Positions 51,986 to 60,189 of a stretch of 64,000 nucleotides of DNA are shown one piece after another (position 1 is the first letter of the stretch; every line of letters starts with the position of its first letter). A model generated the notes under the pieces. That model searched no databases. It was given only the letters and a program-made list of their open reading frames with translations, and was not told where the DNA came from. The stretch is from Streptomyces sp. DSM 110735 (GTDB lineage Bacteria; Actinomycetota; Actinomycetes; Streptomycetales; Streptomycetaceae). The stretch lies in assembly GCF_016482685.1 (NCBI RefSeq), contig NZ_JACYHF010000001.1, forward strand, positions 124,001-188,000, read 5' to 3'. A program made the position numbers and the translations under genes.

Positions 51986-52537
51986 TCAGTCCAGACCCAG
52001 TTCATCCTTCGAGAAGGCGAACCGGTACGGAACGCCCGCACCCGCCTCGATCTTCTCCGCGGCGCCGGTCGCGCGGTCCACGATCGTCGCCACCGCGACG
52101 ACCTCCGCACCCGCCTCGCGCACCGCCTCGACGGCGGTCAGCGGCGAACCGCCGGTGGTGGAGGTGTCCTCGACCACCAGCACCCGCCGCCCCGCGATGT
52201 CCGGACCCTCCACGCGCCGCTGGAGACCGTGCGCCTTCGCCGCCTTGCGCACCACGAAGGCGTCCAGCTTCCTCCCGCGCGCGGCGGCGGCGTGCAGCAT
52301 CGCCGCCGCCACCGGGTCGGCGCCCATGGTCAGACCGCCCACCGCGTCGAAGTCGAGGTCGTCGGTGAGGTCGAGGAGGACCTGGCCGACCAGCGGGGCT
52401 GCCTCGCCGTCGAGGGTGATGCGGCGCAGGTCGACGTAGTAGTCGGCTTCCAGACCCGAGGAGAGGGTCACCTTGCCGTGCACCACGGCCTTGTCCTTGA
52501 TCTGTTCCAGCAGTTCGCCACGTGCGTCGGTCGTCAT
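51986..52537 (-). CDS. pyrE: Orotate phosphoribosyltransferase
   Basis: The protein has 183 residues. It makes orotidine-5'-phosphate from orotate and PRPP in pyrimidine synthesis. Motifs: the N-terminal KVTLSSGLEADYYVDLRRITL, the FVVRKAAKAHGLQRRVEG loop with PRPP-binding Lys residues, and the PRPP signature VLVVEDTSTTGGSPLTAVEAVREAG. It lies 9 nt from the epimerase gene upstream; the two are co-transcribed. Confidence 0.97.
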   Translation of the reverse strand: MTTDARGELLEQIKDKAVVHGKVTLSSGLEADYYVDLRRITLDGEAAPLVGQVLLDLTDDLDFDAVGGLTMGADPVAAAMLHAAAARGRKLDAFVVRKAAKAHGLQRRVEGPDIAGRRVLVVEDTSTTGGSPLTAVEAVREAGAEVVAVATIVDRATGAAEKIEAGAGVPYRFAFSKDELGLD

Positions 52538-52546
52538 ACCGCCAGC

Positions 52547-53335
52547 TTAGAGGCGGCGCCAGCGCCAGGTCGTGGACGCCTCCAGCGGCTCCAGCGGGGT
52601 GACCAGGCGGGGCATCGTGTTGAGCCCGTTGGGCGGACCGGTCTGCGGCTCCACGCACACGGCGGCGTCCTGCTCGTCGTAGACGACGGCCCACTGCTCG
52701 CGGCTGGTCAGCTTCAGTTCGAGCTGCTCCGGCCAGGTCAGCGTGACGTCCACGCCGTCGGGCATCCCGAAGCAGTCGTCCCAGGGACCGGGCCGGGGGT
52801 CGATCCGGTTGCCGGTGGGCAGGTGGTCCGCGCCGCGCTCCTCCTGCCAGGCGGGGGTGAAGTCGACGCGCACGCCCTCGCCGCCCAGGGTCCGGTTGAA
52901 CCAGGGGTGCCAGCCGATCTGCGCCGGGAACGAGTCCTCGTACGTCTCCACCGACATGGTCAGCGTCAGGCTGTCCTCGCCGACGCTCACGATCTGGGTG
53001 ACCTTGCCGGGGTGCGGCCAGGGGTCGGTCAGCTCGAACGTCAGGACCGCCTCGTCCGCCGAGACGCGGGCGGTGCGCCAGGCGCCGTCGCGGGTGGTGC
53101 CGTGGATGGCGTGCGGCGGGGAGTTGAGCGGCATCTGCCGGACGACACCGCCGTCCAGGAACCTGCCGTCCCTGATCCGGCCGCACCAGGGGACCATCGG
53201 GAAGCAGCCGAACCGCTCGCCCTGGCGCAGCAGCTCCGTGCCGCCGACCTTCAGCCCGGCGACCCGTCCGCCCTTGCCGGGGCGGACCACGACCTCCGCG
53301 TCACCCGCGGTCAGCACAATGTCTTCGTCACTCAC
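52547..53335 (-). CDS. Aldose 1-epimerase (mutarotase-like)
   Basis: The protein has 262 residues from GTG 53335. The galactose-mutarotase fold is shown by RVAGLKVGGTELLR, the NSPPHAIHGTTRDGAWR segment (general acid His), IGWHPWFNRTLGG (second His) and the C-terminal VCVEPQTGPPNGLNTMPRLVTPLEPLEASTTW, in which VEPQTGPPNG holds the conserved Glu and active-site loop. It interconverts sugar anomers; the exact sugar is unknown. It is the first gene of the unit with pyrE. Confidence 0.92.
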   Translation of the reverse strand: MSDEDIVLTAGDAEVVVRPGKGGRVAGLKVGGTELLRQGERFGCFPMVPWCGRIRDGRFLDGGVVRQMPLNSPPHAIHGTTRDGAWRTARVSADEAVLTFELTDPWPHPGKVTQIVSVGEDSLTLTMSVETYEDSFPAQIGWHPWFNRTLGGEGVRVDFTPAWQEERGADHLPTGNRIDPRPGPWDDCFGMPDGVDVTLTWPEQLELKLTSREQWAVVYDEQDAAVCVEPQTGPPNGLNTMPRLVTPLEPLEASTTWRWRRL

Positions 53336-53389
53336 GGGACGACCCTACTCGGGTACGACCGCCCCGCCCGTGGTGCCCGGACCGCCGTC

Positions 53390-54178
53390 TCAACGGCGCT
53401 TGCGCAGCGCCCGGGTGACGACGATCGCGGAGGCGAGCGCGAAGGCGGCGGCGGGGGCTGCCCAGCGCAGGGTGGAGTTCGCGGTGACCGCCTGGGGGGC
53501 GGGTACGGGGGCGTAGCGACCGCGCGGCGGGGCGTGGTCGACCTCTTCGGCGCTGCGGCCGATCATCGTGCGGCGCGCGTGCGCGGCTTCGGCAGGCGGC
53601 TGTGCCGCGGCGCCGGGACCCGCCGGGGCGTCCGAGGGCGGGGGGACCTCGGTGTCGAAGACGGAGGTGTGGGCGTCGGCGAGGTCGTCGGCGTCCGCCT
53701 CGGATTCGGGCTGCTCGGGCTGCTCCGGAGGTGGCGGCGCGACCGGCTCCTGCGGCTCCTCCGCCAGACCCTCCAGGAAGCGGGTCAGCAGACGTGCCGC
53801 CGCCGAGGCGAGCTGGTCGGCGGGGAGTTCCGCCGTACGGGCGCCCGTCGTGGTCACCGCCGTCGCGGTCAGGTCGGCCGTCGTCCCGTCCGCCGCCTCC
53901 GCGAGCCGTACGGTCACGGTGAACTCCGCGCTGCCGGTGCCCCGGGACTCGGTCGCCTCGCCCTTGACGGTGTAGCTGCCGTCCTCGTGGCGTACGACAC
54001 CGGCGGTGCCCCGGTACGTCACCGAGTGACCGCCCACGCGCAGCTTCAGCCTGCCGGTCAGCGGGTCGGCGGTGGCGTCCTGCTGAAGCCCGGGTACCGC
54101 CCGGGCGACCCGCACGGGGTCCGCCAGAGCCTCCCTGAGCCGGTCGGCCGGAACCGGGACGAAGACCTGGTGCTCCAT
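53390..54178 (-). CDS. SRPBCC-fold protein with C-terminal membrane anchor
   Basis: The protein has 262 residues from ATG 54178. Residues 1-150 form an SRPBCC (START/CoxG-like) domain: MEHQVFVPVPADRLREALADPVRVARAVPGLQQDA, LRVGGHSVTYRGTAGVV, ESRGTGSAEFTVTVRLAEA, LLTRFLEGLAEE. An acidic Pro/Glu linker of about 70 residues follows, then a C-terminal transmembrane helix (STLRWAAPAAAFALASAIVVT) ending in ALRKRR. CoxG-like proteins bind hydrophobic ligands or quinones at the membrane. The function here is unknown. Confidence 0.85.
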   Translation of the reverse strand: MEHQVFVPVPADRLREALADPVRVARAVPGLQQDATADPLTGRLKLRVGGHSVTYRGTAGVVRHEDGSYTVKGEATESRGTGSAEFTVTVRLAEAADGTTADLTATAVTTTGARTAELPADQLASAAARLLTRFLEGLAEEPQEPVAPPPPEQPEQPESEADADDLADAHTSVFDTEVPPPSDAPAGPGAAAQPPAEAAHARRTMIGRSAEEVDHAPPRGRYAPVPAPQAVTANSTLRWAAPAAAFALASAIVVTRALRKRR

Positions 54179-54250
54179 GTCGCCCGAGCCTACCCAGTGG
54201 GCGCCGGTTTTCACCCTGGAGTGCGCCCGGCTCCGTGACGGCTCCCTTTC

Positions 54251-55882
54251 TCAGTACCTCGGGTGCGCCAGCGTCGAGACCACCAGCCCCGGCACTCTCG
54301 TACGGCGGGCGGCGCGGGCGTCCGCGCTCAGCTCGGCCGGGGTCAGGGTGCTCGCGCGGGGTCCCGTGAGACGGAGGCGGGGTCTCGCCGGACCCGGCAC
54401 CGCCAGGAGATAACCCCAGTCGGGCGGGGTGCCCGCGCGGGCGGCGGAGCGGTCGGGACCCGCCGGGAAACCGGAGTCCTGGCCGAGGACGCGGTAGGGG
54501 GCGGTGGAGAAACCCGCCGCGCGCAGGGTCGTCGCCACCGTCCAGAAGACGCGGGGGCGGGTGGTGACCGGTCCCGCGTGGACGACCAGGCGCCCGCCGG
54601 GGGCGAGGGCGCGGCGGGCGAGTCCGTAGAACTCCTGGGAGTACAGCTTGGTGCTGGCGGTGATGCCGGGGTCGGGGAGGTCCGCGATCACCACGTCGTA
54701 CCGCCCGGCGGGGGTGCGGCGCAGGCGACCGAGCGCGTCGGCGGTGGTGACGTGGACGCGGGGGTCGGCGAGCGCGTGCCCGTTGAGCGCGGCGAGACCG
54801 GGGTCGCTGCGGGCGAGCCGGATCAGCCCCGCGTCCAGCTCGACCACGTCGACGCGCTCGACCCCGCCGTAGCGCAGCACCTCGCGCGCGGCGAGTCCGT
54901 CGCCGCCGCCGAGGATCAGCACGCGTGCGTGCGGTCCTGACATCGCGGGGTGGACCAGCGCCTCGTGGTACTGCCGCTCGTCCCGGCCGCCTACCCTCAG
55001 GCGCCCGTCCAGGAAGAGGTCGAGCGGTCTGCCGCCGGTGCCTCCGGCGAGGACGACCTCCTGGACATCGGTCTGGAGCGCGACCCGGACATCACCGCCG
55101 TACACCGCGTGCCGCGCGGCGCGCTCGAAGTCGCCCGCCAGCGCGGCGGCGGAGGCGAGGACGCCGAGCACCGCGAGTCCCACGACGAGCAGCGTCCAGC
55201 GCGCGCGGCGGCTCAGGTCGTGGCGGAACAGCCCGAGCACCAGCGCGCTGCCCGCGACCACGTTCACCGAGCCGGTGAGCAGGGCGCCGGTCAACTGGCC
55301 GAGGAACGGCAGGAGAAGGAAGGGGAAGGCGAGACCGCCGACCAGCGCGCCCACGTAGTCCGCGGCGAAGAGGTCGGCGACCGCGCCGCCCGCGTCCTGG
55401 CGCCGGATGCGCTGGATCAGCTCCATCAGCAAGGGCACTTCGGCGCCGACCAGCAGCCCGATGGCCAGCGAGAACCCGACCAGCAGACAGCGCGGTCCCT
55501 GCGCCCATATCCCGCCCCAGCCGCCGGTCCACGCGAAGACCGCGTACAACGCCATCGCGCTGCAGCCGCCGACCAGCGCGAGCGCGGTCTCGATCGCGCC
55601 GAAGCCGACGGCCGCGTGCCAGCGCAGGCGTTTGGCGGCGAGGGAGCCGATGCCCATCGCGAACACCATCACGGACAGCACGACGGACGCCTGGGTGACG
55701 GAGTCGCCCATCAAGTACGAGGCGAACGCGACGAGTTCCAGCTCGTACACCAGTCCGCAGGCCGCGCAGACGAAGACGCACGCGAGGACCAGGAACCGCC
55801 CGGTGCCGGGCCGCACGGGCAGCCACGCGGGCTCGGCCCAGGGCGGGGCACCCGGGGACACGGGGGCGTGGGGTTCGATCAC
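54251..55882 (-). CDS. Membrane-fused spermidine synthase-like protein
   Basis: The protein has 543 residues. The N-terminal half has about seven transmembrane helices ([52 protein letters not shown] at the start). The C-terminal half is a spermidine-synthase-type domain: [59 protein letters not shown] (decarboxy-SAM site) and [44 protein letters not shown] (catalytic Asp in ADLPDP). This fusion is common in actinobacteria; the real polyamine or SAM-related substrate is not known. Confidence 0.93.
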   Translation of the reverse strand: MIEPHAPVSPGAPPWAEPAWLPVRPGTGRFLVLACVFVCAACGLVYELELVAFASYLMGDSVTQASVVLSVMVFAMGIGSLAAKRLRWHAAVGFGAIETALALVGGCSAMALYAVFAWTGGWGGIWAQGPRCLLVGFSLAIGLLVGAEVPLLMELIQRIRRQDAGGAVADLFAADYVGALVGGLAFPFLLLPFLGQLTGALLTGSVNVVAGSALVLGLFRHDLSRRARWTLLVVGLAVLGVLASAAALAGDFERAARHAVYGGDVRVALQTDVQEVVLAGGTGGRPLDLFLDGRLRVGGRDERQYHEALVHPAMSGPHARVLILGGGDGLAAREVLRYGGVERVDVVELDAGLIRLARSDPGLAALNGHALADPRVHVTTADALGRLRRTPAGRYDVVIADLPDPGITASTKLYSQEFYGLARRALAPGGRLVVHAGPVTTRPRVFWTVATTLRAAGFSTAPYRVLGQDSGFPAGPDRSAARAGTPPDWGYLLAVPGPARPRLRLTGPRASTLTPAELSADARAARRTRVPGLVVSTLAHPRY

Positions 55883-55921
55883 GTTGCGACGTTACGTCAC
55901 GGCGTACGTACGCCTCGTCAC

Positions 55922-55933
55922 CCACACGTGTGG
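55922..55933. promoter_or_regulatory. Palindrome CCACACGTGTGG
   Basis: A perfect 12-bp palindrome with an E-box-like core in the promoter region of the spermidine-synthase-like gene, 40 nt from its start. It may be a regulator binding site. Confidence 0.4.
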
Positions 55934-55997
55934 AACTCGGGCGCCTTGCAGCGCGATCGGTTTACGGCGGCCAGAGTGGGTTGACTCGGGTCCGGGT

Positions 55998-56522
55998 TCA
56001 GCCGGACTGTCCGGCGGGGACGCGTACGCCCACGCGGGTCCTGGTCGCCACCAACTGGCCGTCCTGCGGGTAGGCGTGCCAGGTGCGCCAGTGCACCTGA
56101 CCGCCCTGCCACTGGGCGAGCAGCGCGGTGAACGCGTGCGGGCTGCCGGGGAAGACACCGGCCAGACCGTGCGGGTGGTCGGAGACCAGGGCGAGCAACT
56201 CCTGTGCGCGTCCCGCGAACTGGCCCGGCGTCAGCATCTCCACGCGCGCCGCGAACTCGTACTCCCAGTCACCGATCCGCTTGGCGACGCCGAGCGGGAG
56301 GGGAGTGCTGGAGCCGGGCATGCACGCCACGGTCTCCGAGCAACTGCCGTTCTCTTCTTCGAGGAGGACCTGGTGGGAGGCGCCGAGGAGCCTCAACTGG
56401 AGTCTCGCCCCGCTCAGTTCGAGGTCGAGGGTGGCCAGGGCCGGGAGCGGTTCGCGTCCGAGGGCCCAGGCGAGGTCGGCAGCGCGCGTATCTGTGTAGG
56501 AGGTGTTCAGGGTCGTGAGCAT
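55998..56522 (-). CDS. DUF2617 family protein
   Basis: A 174-residue protein of the actinobacterial DUF2617 family: DTRAADLAWALGREPLPALATLDLELSGARLQLRLLGASHQVLLE, ETVACMPGSSTPLPLGVAKRIGDWEYEFAARVEML, GVFPGSPHAFTALLAQWQGGQVHWRTWHAYPQDGQLVATRTRV. It is soluble and its role is unknown. It lies upstream of the spermidine-synthase-like gene on the same strand, 115 nt away. Confidence 0.9.
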   Translation of the reverse strand: MLTTLNTSYTDTRAADLAWALGREPLPALATLDLELSGARLQLRLLGASHQVLLEEENGSCSETVACMPGSSTPLPLGVAKRIGDWEYEFAARVEMLTPGQFAGRAQELLALVSDHPHGLAGVFPGSPHAFTALLAQWQGGQVHWRTWHAYPQDGQLVATRTRVGVRVPAGQSG

Positions 56523-57077
56523 GGATCGGCTCCGCTAACACGCATGAGGGAGAGGGCAGTCCGGCGCACCTCGGCGGACACCGGGGCGGTCGGCCCGCTC
56601 GGCCCGGCTGGAGGGGGGTGTCCTTGGGACGCCCGAGGGCTGCGGTGGTGATTTAGAGGGAATCATGAACTGTGGCCGTGCCACAGCGTTTTTACCCAAC
56701 TTCGGAGGGTTTCCATCCCTCAGAGGGCCCCACAGCTCAACTGTTCAACCATGCCCTCCGGGGGCGGACGGAGGGACTGAGGAGGGGCGTTGCGGCAGCG
56801 CTGCCGACCGGGCGCGGAAGCCGTACGACGTCGCGACCCCGCCCCGGCGCTCCACGCCACGGCGACCTCGCGCGAGAGCGCCGCCGACCGGAGCCGCAGG
56901 AGCCTGCGCGGCGCCGCGGACCCCGCTCGGGACCACCGCGTCGACAACGACCGGCACCCGCCCCGGCGGGCGGGTCCCGCCTCGGAGAGAGGCGTCGCCG
57001 CGTTCCCCGCCGGGTCCAGCACCCGCACCCGGACCGCCCCCGCACGTCCCCCGACCGGAGCGCCCCCTACGCCACCC
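56523..57077. other. Gene-free region (555 nt) with a terminator-like hairpin
   Basis: Between two minus-strand genes. Near 56640-56760 the DNA is AT-richer and contains a perfect hairpin with a T-run on the plus strand (56670-56693), plus GAGGG-TTTCCAT-CCCTC at about 56707-56723. The rest (56800-57070) is Pro/Arg-coding-looking GC-rich sequence in all frames with no clear RBS or domain, so I see no supported gene. Confidence 0.55.
56670..56693 (+). terminator. Intrinsic terminator-like hairpin with T-run
   Basis: CTGTGGC-CGT-GCCACAG followed by CGTTTTT is a textbook rho-independent signal on the plus strand, rare in this GC-rich genome. It stands 148 nt upstream of the DUF2617 gene start, so it would stop plus-strand transcription coming out of that promoter region, for example a short noncoding transcript. 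Confidence 0.55.
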
Positions 57078-57401
57078 TCAGTTCCCGCCGCCGCAGCCCC
57101 CGCCACCACAGGACGAGCCGCCCCCGCACGACGAGTGCCCCCCGCAGGACGAGTGACCGCCGCCGCAGGAGTGGTGGCCGCCGTGGTGGCCGCCCGAGGA
57201 GCCGGAGTCGCCTCCGCCCGCCCACCAGCTCGATCCGCCGTCGGACGAGGACGAGGACGAACGCGAGCGGTACGACGACCGCGAACCCCCGCCGCCGCGC
57301 CCCTTGCCGAGCGAGACCCTCCCCCGTCCGCGCCGCCGCGAGCGCGACGAGACCGTCACGACGAGCACCAGCGCCACTACCAGGACGATGCCCACAACCA
57401 T
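57078..57401 (-). CDS. Small membrane protein with Gly/Ser/His/Cys-rich tail
   Basis: The protein has 107 residues from ATG 57401. One N-terminal transmembrane helix (VVGIVLVVALVLVVTV) is followed by an Arg-rich stop-transfer (SSRSRRRGRGR), a Ser-rich stretch (RSSYRSRSSSSSSDGG), and a tail built of HHGGHH, HSSCGG and SSCGGG units with five Cys in the last 30 residues. Similar small proteins end in Gly-Cys-rich tails in Streptomyces; the function is unknown, and metal binding or oxidative cross-linking is possible. Confidence 0.75.
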   Translation of the reverse strand: MVVGIVLVVALVLVVTVSSRSRRRGRGRVSLGKGRGGGGSRSSYRSRSSSSSSDGGSSWWAGGGDSGSSGGHHGGHHSCGGGHSSCGGHSSCGGGSSCGGGGCGGGN

Positions 57402-57610
57402 GGCGTCATCCCCCTTCCGTTCCCCCGAAGCGGCCCCCCGTGGGCGCCTCGCTCCCGCGCCGTGCGACGCGGTGACCGGGGGATGCCCGGCGCGCCGCAC
57501 GGCCAAAGCAGAGTTGAGCAACTTCTGAGGGTGGCGTCCGGCGGGCAGCCGCCGCGGGCGCCCGGCACGCGGCGGACACAGGTTGAGGAAGCCCCCCGCC
57601 GGGGCGCAGG

Positions 57611-58795
57611 ATGGCCCGCATGACCTCCAGCGCACGTCCGTACCTCAATCGCCGGCTCGCCGAGTTCGGGACGACGATCTTCGCCGAGATGTCGGCGCTC
57701 GCCGTGGCGACCGGCTCGATCAACCTCGGCCAGGGGTTCCCCGACACCGACGGACCCGAGGAGATCAGGGAGGCGGCGGTGCGCGCGCTGCGGGACGGAC
57801 GGGGGAACCAGTACCCGCCCGGACCCGGCGTGCCGGAGCTGAGGAACGCGATCACCGCGCATCAGCAGCGCAGGTACGGGCTGACGTACGACCCCGACAC
57901 CGAGGTGCTGGTCACGGCGGGCGCCACGGAAGCCATCGCCGCGACGCTGCTGGCGCTCCTCGAACCGGGCGACGAGGTCGTGGCGCTGGAGCCGTACTAC
58001 GACTCGTACGCCGCGAGCATCGCCATGGCGGGCGGACGCCGCGTCCCCGTCACGCTGCGCCCCGACGCCGGGCGCTTCACCCTCGACCTCGACGAGCTGC
58101 GCGCCACCGTCACCGACCGCACCCGGCTGCTGCTGATCAACACCCCGCACAACCCCACCGGCACCGTCCTCACCCGCGCCGAGCTGGCCGCCATCGCCGA
58201 ACTCGCCGTCGAGCGTGACCTGTTGGTCGTCACCGACGAGGTCTACGAGCACCTGGTCTTCGACGACGCCGAGCACATCCCGCTGGCCACGTTCCCCGGG
58301 ATGCGCGAGCGCACGGTGACCATCGGGTCGGCGGGGAAGACCTTCTCCTTCACCGGCTGGAAGGTCGGCTGGGTGACCGCCGCGCCGGAGCTGGTGAGCG
58401 CGGTCCGCTCCGCGAAGCAGTACCTCACCTTCGTCTCGGCGGGACCGTTCCAGTACGCCGTCGCCGAGGCGCTCGCGCTGCCCGAGTCGTACTACGACGG
58501 CTTCCGGCGGGACATGGGCGCCCGCCGCGACCTCCTCGCGACCGGGCTGACCGAGGCGGGCTTCGAGGTCTTCCGCCCCGCCGGTACCTACTTCGTCACC
58601 GCCGACATCCGCCCCCTGGGCGAGAAGGACGGCTTCGCCTTCTGCCGCGCCCTCCCCGAGCGCGCGGGCGTCGTCGCCATCCCCAACGCCGTCTTCTACG
58701 ACGACCGCGAGGCGGGCGCGCCCTTCGTCCGCTTCGCGTTCTGCAAGAAGGAAGAGGTGCTGCGGGAGGCGGCGGAGCGGCTGCGCGGCATGTGA
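57611..58795 (+). CDS. Class I/II aminotransferase (DapC/kynurenine-aminotransferase-like)
   Basis: The protein has 394 residues; ATG 57620 is an alternative start. It is a fold-type I PLP enzyme: SINLGQGFPDTDGPEEIREAAVRAL, the phosphate-binding VTAGATEAIAATLLALLEPGDEV, the NTPHNPTGTVL motif, VVTDEVYEHLVFDD (PLP Asp/Tyr), TIGSAGKTFSFTGWKVGW with the Schiff-base Lys, and FVRFAFCKKEEVL with the carboxylate-binding Arg. Relatives are N-succinyldiaminopimelate, methionine or kynurenine aminotransferases. The kyn genes lie 10 kb away, so a link is not shown. Confidence 0.95.
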   Translation: MARMTSSARPYLNRRLAEFGTTIFAEMSALAVATGSINLGQGFPDTDGPEEIREAAVRALRDGRGNQYPPGPGVPELRNAITAHQQRRYGLTYDPDTEVLVTAGATEAIAATLLALLEPGDEVVALEPYYDSYAASIAMAGGRRVPVTLRPDAGRFTLDLDELRATVTDRTRLLLINTPHNPTGTVLTRAELAAIAELAVERDLLVVTDEVYEHLVFDDAEHIPLATFPGMRERTVTIGSAGKTFSFTGWKVGWVTAAPELVSAVRSAKQYLTFVSAGPFQYAVAEALALPESYYDGFRRDMGARRDLLATGLTEAGFEVFRPAGTYFVTADIRPLGEKDGFAFCRALPERAGVVAIPNAVFYDDREAGAPFVRFAFCKKEEVLREAAERLRGM

Positions 58796-58806
58796 GCGGA
58801 CACGGC

Positions 58807-58843
58807 GAAGGGGCCCGGGGCGTGTGTCACCCCGGGCCCCTTC
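58807..58843. terminator. Bidirectional terminator
   Basis: GAAGGGGCCCGGGG-CGTGTGTCA-CCCCGGGCCCCTTC is a 14-bp perfect stem between convergent aminotransferase and YbjN genes. Confidence 0.9.
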
Positions 58844-58879
58844 GGGGTCCGTGAACCGGCGGTCCGTGAACCGGCTGGA

Positions 58880-59416
58880 CTAGTCCTCGTCCTCGCCCGG
58901 CTTCTCCTCGTCGATCTCGTCGACCTCCTGCTCCAGACCGAGCTGCTCCACGATCCACTTGTCGAACTCGATCGCGGCGCGGACCCAGCTCACCGTGGAG
59001 GACACGAAGTGGTTGAGGTCGACGCCGGTGCCGACCAGCATCTGCGCCTCGCCGATGAGGCGGACGGTGCCGTCCTCGTGGGTGTGGGTGTACACCTTCG
59101 GCCACAGGGTGCGGCGGTTCCACTCGTCGACGGTCTCGAGGAGCTGGGGCTTCTCGTCGATCTTGTGGGGACGATCGTAGAAGGTCCGTACCGAGAAGAC
59201 CGCCTGCTCGTCCTCGCCGCGGAACATGAAGTACGTGCGGAACTGCTCCCACGGAGCCGCGAGGTCGCCCTCCTCGTCCACCACGAACTTCAGCTCCATC
59301 TGCTCGAGGAGCTGCTTCACAAGGTCCTGATCCGGGACGACGGGGCCCACCGGTCCCTGGGGCTGCGGTTCGGGCTGGCCCCCGAAGTTCGGAATCGAGG
59401 ACGGGTCGATGCTCAC
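58880..59416 (-). CDS. YbjN-domain protein
   Basis: The protein has 178 residues from GTG 59416, with GAAGGGA upstream. It has a Pro/Gln-rich N-terminus, then the YbjN fold: LVKQLLEQMELKFVVDEEGDLAAPWEQFRTYFMFRGEDEQAVFSVRTFYDRP, ETVDEWNRRTLWPKVYTHTHEDGTVRLIGEAQMLVGTGVDLNHFVSSTVSWVRAAIEFDKWI, and a very acidic tail (EQEVDEIDEEKPGEDED). YbjN proteins are type III-secretion-chaperone-like folds with regulatory roles; the function in Streptomyces is unknown. Confidence 0.93.
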   Translation of the reverse strand: MSIDPSSIPNFGGQPEPQPQGPVGPVVPDQDLVKQLLEQMELKFVVDEEGDLAAPWEQFRTYFMFRGEDEQAVFSVRTFYDRPHKIDEKPQLLETVDEWNRRTLWPKVYTHTHEDGTVRLIGEAQMLVGTGVDLNHFVSSTVSWVRAAIEFDKWIVEQLGLEQEVDEIDEEKPGEDED

Positions 59417-59552
59417 CGTGTTTTTCCCTTCGTACGGATACCGCCATCCTCCCCCAGGAGGGGAGGCCCCTGGCAAGCCCCGCCGCGCCCTGTAAGCCCT
59501 CGGCGGACACGAAGTCCCTGGACGGACGGCACCCGTACGCCATGATTCCGTC

Positions 59553-59672
59553 ATGCGCATATCAAGAGCAGGGCGATGGCTCCTCTGGACCCTGTGGACC
59601 GCCTGTCTGCTGTTCGTCCTCTGGGCCGCCTGGACGGCATGGGACCTCTTCCGCACGGCGGAGTCGTGGTGA
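59553..59672 (+). CDS. 39-residue Trp-rich single-pass membrane peptide
   Basis: ATG 59553 opens a short frame starting MRISRAGRW and ending TGA 59672. It is one continuous hydrophobic helix (LLWTLWTACLLFVLWAAW) with a basic start and acidic end; seven of 39 residues are Trp. Its TGA overlaps the GTG of the next gene (GTGA), so the two are probably co-translated. There is no Shine-Dalgarno sequence, so it may be leaderless. It is too short for most gene finders. Confidence 0.65.
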   Translation: MRISRAGRWLLWTLWTACLLFVLWAAWTAWDLFRTAESW

Positions 59673-60121
59673 GCGGGCGAAGACCGGGCGCGATCGCCCT
59701 GGTGCTGTGCACGCCGCTGGTGGTCGGGGTGGGGACGGTCGCGGCGGTGACCGGCTGGGGGTACGCGCAGGAGGCGTACGACGTGCCCCGGCCCACCGCC
59801 GTGCCGTGCGCGCGGGCGCTGGGCTACGGCGGGGCGACCTTGCCCGCCGGTGCCCACGGCGCGCAGTGCACGGTCGTGTCCTGGCAGGACACGGAGTACT
59901 ACGCCCGGTTCCGGGTGCCGCGCGCGGAGCTGCGGAAGTGGCTGAAGACCACGTATCCCGACGCCCCCGAGCCGTCCACGCAGTGCCGTCCGCCCTACGA
60001 CCTCTGCCTCGGACTGGGCTTCCTCGAAGGGGACGGCGTCGAGGCGGACACCGCGGAGGTGGACGCGCGGTTCACGAAGGCGGGCGACGCCGAGGTGCTG
60101 TTCTCCGCGTTCGCCGGGTGA
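59669..60121 (+). CDS. Small membrane-anchored extracytoplasmic protein
   Basis: The protein has 150 residues from GTG 59669, which overlaps the stop of the 39-residue peptide. An N-terminal hydrophobic helix (AIALVLCTPLVVGVGTVAAVTGWGYA) anchors or exports it. The extracytoplasmic part has four Cys (VPCARALGY, GAQCTVVSW, STQCRPPYDLCLG) that could form two disulfides. No family is recognised. Together with the preceding peptide it looks like a two-component membrane complex. It ends at a strong terminator. Confidence 0.8.
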   Translation: MSGRRPGAIALVLCTPLVVGVGTVAAVTGWGYAQEAYDVPRPTAVPCARALGYGGATLPAGAHGAQCTVVSWQDTEYYARFRVPRAELRKWLKTTYPDAPEPSTQCRPPYDLCLGLGFLEGDGVEADTAEVDARFTKAGDAEVLFSAFAG

Positions 60122-60137
60122 GAGACGGGCGACACGA

Positions 60138-60174
60138 CGGTGGCCCGCCCCCTTCGTGAGGGGGCGGGCCACCG
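60138..60174. terminator. Bidirectional terminator
   Basis: CGGTGGCCCGCCCCCT-TCGTG-AGGGGGCGGGCCACCG is a perfect 16-bp stem between the membrane protein gene and convergent clpB. Confidence 0.93.
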
Positions 60175-60189
60175 TGCCGTGCGGGTCCG

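Noticed and set aside
56720..57109. Minus-strand frame of 129 codons between the DUF2617 and Cys-rich protein genes
   Set aside because: Arg/Ala/Pro-rich without motif; it overlaps the end of the supported Cys-rich gene and lacks a convincing start.
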